DNA of 6,362 bases, taken from positions 1-6,362 of the forward strand of contig JAJXUC010000192.1 in the NCBI GenBank assembly GCA_021783435.1, given 5' to 3'. This DNA comes from Pseudomonadota bacterium (GTDB lineage Bacteria; Pseudomonadota; Gammaproteobacteria; Burkholderiales; Burkholderiaceae). The notes below the pieces were generated by a model that was not told the origin of the DNA, ran no database searches, and worked only from the letters and a program-made list of their open reading frames with translations. Below are positions 1-5,349 of the stretch, piece by piece (positions within the stretch are counted from its first letter, which is position 1; each line of letters starts with the position of its first letter). A program made the position numbers and the translations under genes.

Positions 1-89
1 TAGAACCCGATGGCCGCCGCGGCGCCGCGGCAGACCAGGTGCGGGGTGAGGCTGTGCATGCCGTCGGGGATGGCTTTGACCTTGCTCAT
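1..89 (-). CDS. VOC (glyoxalase-fold) family protein, PhnB-like, N-terminal fragment
   Basis: Only the first 29 codons lie in the window; the rest runs off the left edge. The translation opens MSKVKAIPDG and continues with SLTPHLVCRGAAAAIGF. This matches the usual start of PhnB-like VOC proteins, where a short leader is followed by a strand ending in 'TPHL' and then a helix of the 'AAxAIxFY' type. The start is well supported: AAGGAG (96-101 on the minus strand) sits 6 bases before the ATG at 89. Members of this fold form dimers of paired beta-alpha-beta modules and include metal-dependent lyases, dioxygenases and binding proteins. No metal ligand can be checked here, so no reaction is assigned. 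The gene lies 165 bases downstream of the reductase on the same strand, beyond a strong hairpin, so it may be transcribed separately. Confidence 0.75.
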   Translation of the reverse strand, partial: MSKVKAIPDGMHSLTPHLVCRGAAAAIGF

Positions 90-122
90 GAGGGTCTCCT
101 TGATGGAGTGGGAGTGGGTGGC

Positions 123-140
123 GGGCGCCACACGGCGCCC
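123..140. repeat. Perfect 7-bp inverted repeat in the leader of the VOC gene
   Basis: GGGCGCC, then the four bases ACAC, then GGCGCCC form a perfect hairpin. It ends 33 bases before the VOC start codon and about 20 bases before its Shine-Dalgarno. It could be an operator or a leader stem-loop. No poly-T run follows on either strand, so it does not look like an ordinary intrinsic terminator. No function is demonstrated. Confidence 0.4.
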
Positions 141-151
141 TGTTGAGACGA

Positions 152-173
152 CGATCCGGCCAGGCGCGGATCG
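152..173. repeat. Perfect 7-bp inverted repeat (CGATCCG / CGGATCG)
   Basis: Arms at 152-158 and 167-173 are separated by 8 bases. The repeat lies in the spacer between the reductase and VOC genes. It may be an operator for the VOC gene or a minor RNA structure. GC-rich DNA produces such repeats by chance fairly often, so this is weak evidence of function. Confidence 0.3.
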
Positions 174-210
174 ACAGATGCGGCGGCATGATGTCCGGCG
201 ATGATCTGGC

Positions 211-253
211 GGCGCTTGCCGGGATGGCGCACGCGCCAGCCCGGCAAGGCGCC
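211..253 (-). terminator. Strong stem-loop immediately after the ketopantoate reductase gene
   Basis: The hairpin has three stacked stems: GGCGC (211-215) with GCGCC (249-253), TTGCCGGG (216-223) with CCCGGCAA (240-247), and TGGCG (225-229) with CGCCA (234-238), closed by a four-base loop. Only one bulged base (248) and one A/G mismatch (224/239) interrupt about 18 pairs. It starts one base after the reductase stop codon (255-257), where a 3'-end structure belongs. No T-run follows on the minus strand, so it is either a non-canonical terminator or an mRNA-stabilising 3' structure. Confidence 0.5.
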
Positions 254-254
254 A

Positions 255-1205
255 TCAAGCCGCCTTGCCTGCCGCTTCGGCCCTGCGTGCCTCATAGGCT
301 TTCAGATGGCTGTAGGCGACGGAAAGCAAGGAGGCGCCAGGCGACTCGAGCCCGGCTTCAACGCGTCGCTGGAGCATGTCGCCCACGATGTGGTCGGCCT
401 CGATGCGGGAGCCGTTCTCGATGTCGCGAAGCATCGAGGCCGTCAAGGTTGAGCCTGCCGTGGTCAGGATGTCGCGCGTGCGCTCCAGGAATGCCGCCCG
501 CGGGGCATACCCCGCAGCTCGGCTGACACCGAGGCAGGCCTCCAGCAGACCCTCGATCACGCCCCTGCCTGAAGGCGCGGCAAGGATGGCGCCAATCGGC
601 GCGCGCATCAGGCAGGTGCTGGCGGCCAGGGTTGTCAGGAACACCCACTTCTCCCACATCTCGTGGATGATCTGCGAGCTCGCGCGCACGTCGACCTGGG
701 CACTGGCGAAGGCCTCCGCGATGCGACGCGCACGCTCCGAGTGTTCACCATCGCGCTCTCCGAAGACTAGGTGATGGGTGTCGTTCAGGTGCACGATGAC
801 ACCGTCGGCATCGAGGGTGGCCGCGATCATGCATTGGCCGCCGAGGACGCGCTGACGCCCGAATGCGGCGTCCAGCGCATCCAGGTGGCGCATGCCGTTG
901 AGCAAAGGCAGGATGGCGGTTTGCGGGCCCACGGCCGGCGCCATGTCCCGGATCACGTCATCCAGGTCGTAAGCCTTGCAGCTCAGCACGATGAGGTCGA
1001 AGTGGGTGCGCAGATGCTCCGCCTGGACGGTGGCTGGATCGTGCAGAGTGAGGTCGCCGCGCGGACTCTGGATGCGCAAACCGGAGCGCTCGAGCTGCAG
1101 CGCGCGGCGCGCCCGAACCAGGAAGGTCACATCCTGACCCGCCTGCAGCAGCCGGCCGCCGAAATAACCGCCGATTGCTCCGGCGCCGATGATCAGGATG
1201 CGCAT
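255..1205 (-). CDS. 2-dehydropantoate 2-reductase family protein (ketopantoate reductase, PanE/ApbA-like)
   Basis: The 316-residue protein has the family's usual length (about 300). PanE uses NADPH in the cytoplasm to reduce 2-dehydropantoate to pantoate for pantothenate and CoA synthesis. The Rossmann motif GAGAIGG is at residues 7-13. Counterparts of the E. coli PanE residues are all visible: K77 (in SCKAYD), N103 (in LLNG), catalytic K186 (in EMWEKWVFL), S257 and E269 (in RIEAD). The spacing from S257 to E269 is the same 12 residues as in E. coli (244 to 256). I chose the ATG at 1205 because the Rossmann strand begins directly there; an open extension to 1283 would overlap the upstream gene. 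The Shine-Dalgarno is weak. It lies 19 bases after the MFS gene, which suggests co-transcription. Many proteobacteria carry PanE paralogues in catabolic loci acting on other 2-oxo acids, so the true substrate is uncertain and I give no symbol. Confidence 0.88.
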   Translation of the reverse strand: MRILIIGAGAIGGYFGGRLLQAGQDVTFLVRARRALQLERSGLRIQSPRGDLTLHDPATVQAEHLRTHFDLIVLSCKAYDLDDVIRDMAPAVGPQTAILPLLNGMRHLDALDAAFGRQRVLGGQCMIAATLDADGVIVHLNDTHHLVFGERDGEHSERARRIAEAFASAQVDVRASSQIIHEMWEKWVFLTTLAASTCLMRAPIGAILAAPSGRGVIEGLLEACLGVSRAAGYAPRAAFLERTRDILTTAGSTLTASMLRDIENGSRIEADHIVGDMLQRRVEAGLESPGASLLSVAYSHLKAYEARRAEAAGKAA

Positions 1206-1224
1206 GATCGGGGCTCTGAGGGAG

Positions 1225-2502
1225 TCAAGCTGCCACCACGCGCACCGCGCGATTGCGGATGCGCAGCACCAGAACGGCGGCAACCAACCCGAGGATGCCG
1301 GAGAGGGTCGTGGCCAGGGTGTAATTGCCGTAACTGCTGCGCAGGATTCCTCCCATCAACGCCGCAAAGGCCGCCCCGATCTGGTGGCCAGCCACGACCC
1401 ACCCAAACACGATGGGCGCCTCGCGGCTGCCGAAGACATCGTTCGTGAGGCGCACGGTCGGCGGCACGGTGGCCACCCAATCCAACCCGTAGAACAGCGC
1501 GAAGACCGGCAGGCCGAAGTAGCCCAGGCCGAAGGCATAGGGCAGGTAGATGAGCGCCAGACCACGCAGGCCGTAGTACCAGAACAGCAGCACGCGGTTG
1601 TTGAAGCGGTCGGACAGCCAGCCGGATAGCGTGGTGCCCACGAGATCGAGGGCGCCCATGGTGGCCAGAATGCTGGCGCCTTGCACCGGCGTCAGGCCGT
1701 GGTCGCCGCACATGGCGATGAAGTGCGTGCCGATGTAGCCGTTGGTGGTCGCGCCGCAGATGAAGAAGCTGAAGAAGAGCAGCCAGAAGTCGCGCACCTT
1801 CACGGCTTTGCCGAGGGCGCCGAAAGCCATGGAGATGGGGTTGGTCTTCGGTGCCTCCGCCTGGGCGGGAGCGTCGTCGGCATCCCCGTAGCGCCGTAGG
1901 CCCACCGAGGCGGGCTGCTCCGGCATGAGGACATAGACCAGGGGGATGACGAGCGCCGCGCCGCCGGCCACGGTCCAGATCACGGGCTGCCACCCATGGT
2001 GCTCGACGATGTAGGCCAGCAAGGGCAGGAACACCAGTTGCCCGGTGGCGGAACTGGCGGTGAGCAGGCCCATGGCCAGGCCGCGCCGGGCGGTGAACCA
2101 GCGGCTGACGACGACCGCGCCCAGGGTCATGGCCGTGGCGCCTGTGGTGCTGCCGACGATCAAGCCCCAGATCAGCCACATCTGCCAACTGTGCTGCATG
2201 ACGCTGGACCACGCCACGGCGACTGCGAGAAGCATGAGTGCGCCCAGCACCGTCTTGCGTAAACCGAAGCGCTGCATGCAGGCGGCGGCGAAAGGGCCCA
2301 TCAAGCCGAAGAGGGCCAGGTTGATGGACAACGCGCCGGAAATGCTGGCCAGATCCCAGCCGAACGCGCGTTGCAGCGGGACGAGCATCACGCTCGGTGC
2401 GGCGCGCGTGCCGGCGGTGATGAGCATGACCAGAAAGGTCACGCCAACCACGACCCAGGCGTAGTGAAAGCGCAGATGATTCCGAAGGGCGAGGGCGCGC
2501 AT
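1225..2502 (-). CDS. MFS transporter (12-helix, oxalate/formate antiporter or monocarboxylate-like type)
   Basis: The 425-residue inner-membrane protein has the twelve hydrophobic stretches of the major facilitator superfamily, with a hydrophilic central loop at about residues 197-235. The motif-A position between helices 2 and 3 (about 69-84, GPFAAACMQRFGLRKT) lacks the usual Asp. The equivalent loop between helices 8 and 9 keeps it (GWLSDRFNNR, 294-303). The stretch WFTARRGLAMGL (135-146) before helix 5 is typical of OFA/monocarboxylate-type carriers, so a small organic acid is a reasonable but unproven substrate. The start is the first ATG, just ahead of the basic N-terminus and helix 1. 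No clear Shine-Dalgarno precedes it. It is the first gene of a likely two-gene operon with the reductase and diverges from the PcaC-like gene. Confidence 0.88.
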   Translation of the reverse strand: MRALALRNHLRFHYAWVVVGVTFLVMLITAGTRAAPSVMLVPLQRAFGWDLASISGALSINLALFGLMGPFAAACMQRFGLRKTVLGALMLLAVAVAWSSVMQHSWQMWLIWGLIVGSTTGATAMTLGAVVVSRWFTARRGLAMGLLTASSATGQLVFLPLLAYIVEHHGWQPVIWTVAGGAALVIPLVYVLMPEQPASVGLRRYGDADDAPAQAEAPKTNPISMAFGALGKAVKVRDFWLLFFSFFICGATTNGYIGTHFIAMCGDHGLTPVQGASILATMGALDLVGTTLSGWLSDRFNNRVLLFWYYGLRGLALIYLPYAFGLGYFGLPVFALFYGLDWVATVPPTVRLTNDVFGSREAPIVFGWVVAGHQIGAAFAALMGGILRSSYGNYTLATTLSGILGLVAAVLVLRIRNRAVRVVAA

Positions 2503-2567
2503 GGTGTGTGTATTCGGGGCTTGCTCAATGGGCCGGCGGTCGAGTTGAATCCATCACACCGCTCAGC

Positions 2568-2602
2568 GATCATGGTGATCAGACTCAATCAGCCAGGTGA
2601 TC
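2568..2602. promoter_or_regulatory. Candidate operator: inverted repeat plus repeated GGTGATC half-site
   Basis: GATCA (2568-2572) and TGATC (2576-2580) form a perfect inverted repeat around TGG. GGTGATC occurs at 2574-2580 and again at 2596-2602, 22 bases apart or about two helical turns, which would place both copies on one face of the DNA. That arrangement suits a dimeric regulator controlling the divergent genes. No regulator gene is in the window, and the motif is short enough to be chance. Confidence 0.25.
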
Positions 2603-2628
2603 TTCAGCGGCGGCAGGCGTCGAGCGGT

Positions 2629-2656
2629 TTGCGACAAGCTGGCTCACGCGTATTAG
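2629..2656 (+). promoter_or_regulatory. Candidate sigma-70 promoter for the PcaC-like gene
   Basis: TTGCGA (2629-2634) and TATTAG (2651-2656), separated by 16 bases, resemble -35 and -10 boxes. The implied transcript would start near 2663 and have a leader of about 100 bases before the ATG at 2765. The match is moderate. Confidence 0.28.
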
Positions 2657-2764
2657 ACTTCATTCGCCTCATCAGGGGCAATCTCCCAGACTTCGTCGTC
2701 CTCTGTTTGTGCCGAGCGTGCTCTCCGGCTCGACGCCTTGCAGGGATGCTTGCTCGAGAACCCG

Positions 2765-3142
2765 ATGGATCAAAACCGATATGACCGTGGCCTGGCTGTC
2801 CGCAAGGACGTGCTGGGATCCGACTATGTGGACGCCGCCATCCGTGGCGCCGACGATTTCAACCGCGACCTGCAAGGTCTGGTGACCGAGTACGCCTGGG
2901 GCGAGATCTGGTCTCGTCCCGGGCTGTCGCGTCGTGACCGCAGCCTGCTCAATTTAGGCATGCTCACCGCGCTCAACCGCCCGCACGAACTCAAGCTGCA
3001 CATTCGGGGAGCCCTCACCAATGGGGTGACGCGGGACGAGATCAAGGAGGTCTTCCTCCAGGCCGCGGTGTACTGCGGCGCACCGGCCGCCATCGACAGT
3101 TTCCGCCTTGCGCGCGAGGTGTTCAAGGAACTGGAGCCTTGA
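2765..3142 (+). CDS. Carboxymuconolactone decarboxylase family protein (PcaC-like)
   Basis: The 125-residue product matches PcaC in length and along its whole sequence. Recognisable parts are the N-terminal RYDRGLAVRKDVLG (5-18), AWGEIWSRPGL (44-54), RSLLNLGMLTALNR (59-72), ELKLHIRGALTNGVTRDEIKE (75-95) and the conserved AVYCGAP (101-107). PcaC converts 4-carboxymuconolactone to beta-ketoadipate enol-lactone in the protocatechuate branch of the beta-ketoadipate pathway. The only cysteine is C104, so the CxxC redox pair of AhpD-type relatives is absent. I chose the ATG at 2765 because it matches the PcaC N-terminus; an in-frame TTG at 2738 would add nine unlike residues. Both starts have poor ribosome binding sites. 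No other pca gene is visible and isolated PcaC homologues are common, so the role may differ. Confidence 0.85.
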   Translation: MDQNRYDRGLAVRKDVLGSDYVDAAIRGADDFNRDLQGLVTEYAWGEIWSRPGLSRRDRSLLNLGMLTALNRPHELKLHIRGALTNGVTRDEIKEVFLQAAVYCGAPAAIDSFRLAREVFKELEP

Positions 3143-3143
3143 G

Positions 3144-3173
3144 CCTGACCGGTCAGGTCTCTGACTGGACCTG
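3144..3173 (+). terminator. Overlapping inverted repeats just after the PcaC-like gene
   Basis: A perfect 14-base palindrome, CCTGACCGGTCAGG (3144-3157), begins one base after the stop codon. Its right half also pairs further on: CAGGTC (3154-3159) with GACCTG (3168-3173) across an 8-base loop. The two structures exclude each other. No T-run follows, so a termination role is tentative. Confidence 0.3.
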
Positions 3174-3223
3174 GGGGCGTCAGCAGGCCGCGCAGCCCTG
3201 ACATGAACATGCACCCGGGAACC

Positions 3224-3255
3224 CCTCGCGCCGTCCGGGCAGCGCGGGCGCGAGG
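3224..3255. terminator. 9-bp GC-rich hairpin between convergent genes
   Basis: CCTCGCGCC (3224-3232) pairs perfectly with GGCGCGAGG (3247-3255) across a 14-base loop. The hairpin lies 81 bases after the PcaC-like stop and 75 bases beyond the phasin stop, so it could end transcription from both sides. Neither strand has a T-run after it. A weaker 6-bp repeat (CCAGCG 3261-3266, CGCTGG 3289-3294) lies beside it. The rest of 3143-3330 shows no gene. Confidence 0.4.
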
Positions 3256-3330
3256 AGACTCCAGCGTGCACCGCGGCCCAAACCTAGGCGCTGGGGCCGA
3301 CACCCGGGAGCCCGCCTCGACAGCCCGACC

Positions 3331-3882
3331 TCAGGTTTTGCGTTTCGATTTCGTCGAGGCGGCCTCGACCGATTGACGCGCGGCCATCGTGGCTGCACGC
3401 AAATTCGTCTCGGCCATTTCCCCGGCTTGTTTCGACGCTCTGCGCACCGAGTCGTAAGCCGCGTTGGCACCTTGGATGGCTGTCTTCATCATCGCCACGG
3501 CGGGCTCGGATCCGGCTGGGGCGTGTTTCGCCGAGCTTTCGACCAGGGCCATGAACTGGCGATGCATCTCCGCCACCTGGTCCTCCGCGTTTTTGGCGAT
3601 TTCAGCCTGGGCACTGGATGTGATCTGCTGGACATGCTGGGCATAGCTGAGCATGCGTTCAGCCAGCGGTTCCATCCACTGGCCCTGCTGGCGTGTCAGA
3701 CTCTGCAAATCCTTGGTCGACATCTTGGCCATGGTTTCCTCGGCACTGTCCTGCAAGGTGGATTTCACGGTCTGCATGCTGAGGGTTACCAGCTTTTCCA
3801 TGCTGTCCATGGTCTTGGTCACCATATTGAACAGATTTTCGAACTGGGCTTTTTGCGCGGCAATCAACTGTTCGGGATTCAT
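3331..3882 (-). CDS. Phasin family protein (polyhydroxyalkanoate granule-associated)
   Basis: The 183-residue protein has the features of the phasin family common in Burkholderiales: an opening MNPEQLIAAQKAQFENLFNM, predicted amphipathic helix through most of its length, many Ala, Gln, Met and Glu residues, no cysteine, and a basic tail TKSKRKT. Phasins coat cytoplasmic polyhydroxyalkanoate granules and control their number and size. The family pattern '...KTMDSMEKLVTLSMQ' is at residues 23-37. Two ATGs compete, at 3888 and 3882. AAAGGA (3888-3893, minus) lies 5 bases before the ATG at 3882 but abuts the one at 3888, so I chose 3882. A plausible promoter lies just upstream. The gene stands alone, convergent with the PcaC-like gene and divergent from the transporter pseudogene. 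No PHA synthase is in the window, so the granule role rests on family resemblance. Confidence 0.87.
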   Translation of the reverse strand: MNPEQLIAAQKAQFENLFNMVTKTMDSMEKLVTLSMQTVKSTLQDSAEETMAKMSTKDLQSLTRQQGQWMEPLAERMLSYAQHVQQITSSAQAEIAKNAEDQVAEMHRQFMALVESSAKHAPAGSEPAVAMMKTAIQGANAAYDSVRRASKQAGEMAETNLRAATMAARQSVEAASTKSKRKT

Positions 3883-3911
3883 GGCCATCCTTTCGTTGAA
3901 GTGGAGTTTGC

Positions 3912-3940
3912 ATGCTAGGACGGCTCCCGGGCCAAGACAA
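3912..3940 (-). promoter_or_regulatory. Candidate sigma-70 promoter of the phasin gene
   Basis: On the minus strand, TTGTCT (3935-3940) and TAGCAT (3912-3917) are separated by the optimal 17 bases. Each box matches four of six consensus positions. Transcription would begin near 3905, giving a short leader of about 23 bases that includes the AAAGGA ribosome binding site. Confidence 0.4.
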
Positions 3941-3997
3941 GGAAACCAGGGAGCTGCACTGAGGGCGCGAGCAGGCCGTGCGCCACGCCAGCGATCC

Positions 3998-4012
3998 TGA
4001 AAACGATTCTCA
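3998..4012. promoter_or_regulatory. Fur-box-like palindrome in the divergent spacer
   Basis: TGAAAACGATTCTCA (reverse strand TGAGAATCGTTTTCA) is an imperfect 7-1-7 palindrome. By eye it matches 11 of the 14 specified positions of the Fur core TGATAATNATTATCA. It lies about 60 bases upstream of the candidate phasin promoter and about 160 bases before the transporter pseudogene. Fur sites usually overlap the promoter they repress, so the position is not ideal and a chance match is possible. Confidence 0.25.
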
Positions 4013-4099
4013 CATGAAGGCAGCGCAGTTCTGCAGCAAAACCTGCCGCACAATTTAGGTAGGCCACCGCATGAATTTGGATCTTGCTGACGCAGGTTT

Positions 4100-4144
4100 G
4101 GAGGAGGCACTCGGATGCATGGCATCGCGCGTCTCTGGCGTTGA
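4100..4144 (+). other. Strong Shine-Dalgarno followed by a 9-codon reading frame
   Basis: GGAGGAGG (4100-4107) lies 7 bases before an ATG at 4115 that opens a 9-residue frame, MHGIARLWR, ending in TGA at 4142-4144. A second ATG at 4119 opens a 14-residue frame ending at 4163, eight bases from the pseudogene ATG. The best ribosome binding site of this region therefore does not serve the transporter start at 4171, which has only a weak one. It may be a leader peptide coupled to the transporter, or the original 5' end may have been altered during decay. Confidence 0.25.
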
Positions 4145-4170
4145 TCCCGAGAACTTCTGGTGAACACATC

Positions 4171-5173
4171 ATGCGCGAAGACGACGACAACAGCCCGGCA
4201 TTGCCCACTCCGCAAGCGGACCAGGAGCACAGCGCGAGCGAGCCGACGTTTTTGCTGATGCACGTGCCGGTCAACATTCGCAGCATGTCGCTGGTGCTTC
4301 TGGCCGCGTTCGCAAGCATCTTCGTATTGAGCTGGGCCAAGGCTGTTTTCATACCGTTCATGACGAGTCTGATCTTGAGCTACGCGCTGTCGCCGGCGGT
4401 GAACTGGCTCGAGCACAGGCGCATGCCGCGTTGGCTCGGTGCCGCATGATCCTGTTGACGATTTGCAGCGCGATTGGCATTGCAGCGTACTTGCTGAGCA
4501 GCCAGGCGACTCGGCTGGTCGTTGCCTTACCGGCTGCCGTCCAGAAGTTCAAAATGGAGATCAGGTCCGGCCATGGACATCACGACACAGCACCGGAGAC
4601 GGTGCAAAAAGCCGCGACACCAATCGAAAAAGCGGCTGGCAACCAGACAGAGGTTCGCAATAGCCACGAAGCCATGCGCGTGGTCGTTGAGCCTTCGAGT
4701 TTCAACGTCAAGGATTATTGTGGTCAGGCACGATTGGTCTGTTGACCCTGCTGAGTCAGACGCCAGCCGTGCTGTTCCTGACCTAGTTCCTGATCATTTC
4801 CGGCGACAGCTTTCGACGCAAGCTGCTCAAGCCGGCCGGACCGAGTTTGAGCAGCAAGAAAATCACGCTGCAAGCCACGGCATCCACATCAGGACTGGTC
4901 GCTTTTTTGCAGTTTGGCTCTCTCGACATGGCCCTGGTCATCGGCGGGGTTTCCCTGGGGATTCATACGCTGGTTGGCCATTTGCAGACGCCTTGGCTGA
5001 CCAGTCGCAGCAGCCAACTCAGCCCGGTGGCCGTTTTTGTCGGATTGCTCGCCTGGGAGTGGCTCTGGGGGGTCTGGGGTTTACTGCTTGGGGTGCCGAT
5101 TCTGATGATCGTCAAGGCAGTCTGTGATCGTTTGGATGGCTTGATGACGATTGGTGAATTTCTCGGATCTTGA
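4171..5173 (+). pseudogene. Decayed AI-2E (PerM) family transporter
   Basis: AI-2E family membrane proteins are about 350-400 residues with roughly eight helices; some export autoinducer-2 and others have no known substrate. Here the pieces lie in three frames. Segment 1 (4171-4446) carries the N-terminus and first helices: VPVNIRSMSLVLL, AKAVFIPFMTSLILSYALSP and PRWLGAA. It ends at TGA 4447-4449. Segment 2 (4446-4718, shifted by -1) has TICSAIGIAAYLLSSQA, LPAAVQKFK and FNVKDY. A second -1 shift near 4718-4721 restores WSGTIGLLTLLSQTPAVLFLT, which meets TAG at 4784-4786 where the family normally has a tyrosine (FLTYFL). Segment 3 continues FLIISGDSFRRKLLKPAGPSLSSKKITLQ, then jumps at about 4872-4895 to GLVAFLQFGSLDMAL and runs to PWLTSR, PVAVFVGLLAWEWLWGVWGLLLGVPILMIVKAV and the stop at 5171-5173. 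The jump omits an estimated 65-70 residues of the core. Four independent lesions make a functional product very unlikely. Confidence 0.88.
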
Positions 5174-5284
5174 GCGGCTTCGCGTTGCCGACCTGATGAT
5201 CGGGCCACGCCAAGCTCGGTTTTTCAGATTTCACATAGGACGCCACGGCTGGCCAAGGGTATGCGCTGGCGCGTCCGATGCCGG

Positions 5285-5325
5285 TGCGCGGTGTCCAGAG
5301 ATCGGCAGAGTCTGGGAACCGCGCA
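5285..5325. terminator. Imperfect two-part hairpin between convergent genes
   Basis: TGCGCGGT (5285-5292) pairs with ACCGCGCA (5318-5325). Inside, after a 2x2 internal loop, CCAGA (5295-5299) pairs with TCTGG (5311-5315) across an 11-base loop. It sits about 110 bases after the transporter pseudogene and 25 bases beyond the stop of the converging MFS gene, so it could be that gene's terminator. It lacks a T-run. The rest of 5174-5349 shows no gene. Confidence 0.35.
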
Positions 5326-5349
5326 GCCTTAATACATGACGCAGCATGG

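Larger units (their letters stand above)
2503..2764. promoter_or_regulatory. Divergent promoter region between the MFS operon and the PcaC-like gene
   Basis: This 262-base spacer holds no gene I can support. It separates two divergent transcription units and so should carry promoters for both. Its AT content rises around 2640-2710. Visible elements are a GATCA-TGG-TGATC inverted repeat (2568-2580), a second GGTGATC copy 22 bases on (2596-2602), and a candidate plus-strand promoter at 2629-2656. I found no convincing promoter for the minus-strand operon. Confidence 0.5.

Noticed and set aside
771..1448. Plus-strand open frame opposite the reductase and the end of the MFS gene
   Set aside because: It is antisense to two well-supported genes, has no family resemblance and no ribosome binding site I can see.
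1193..2212. A long open frame on the minus strand overlapping the MFS gene in another frame
   Set aside because: Its translation is rich in Arg, His, Pro and Gly with no recognisable domain, and it lies inside a clear membrane protein gene. Long shadow frames are expected in GC-rich DNA.
2655..2694. AGACTTC repeated at 2655-2661 and 2688-2694
   Set aside because: Seven matching bases with diverging flanks is weak, and no symmetry or second motif supports a regulatory role.
2738..2764. Upstream TTG start for the PcaC-like gene
   Set aside because: The nine added residues do not match PcaC N-termini, which begin close to the RYDxG motif; the ATG at 2765 gives the normal length.
3883..4416. 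Upstream extension of the phasin frame, giving a 361-residue protein
   Set aside because: The extension has no phasin character, crosses the phasin promoter and the start of the transporter pseudogene, and the AAAGGA site fits the start at 3882.
4440..4725. Programmed -1 ribosomal frameshifting in the transporter
   Set aside because: Neither shift site shows a slippery heptamer, and the gene also has a nonsense codon and a core deletion, so decay is simpler.
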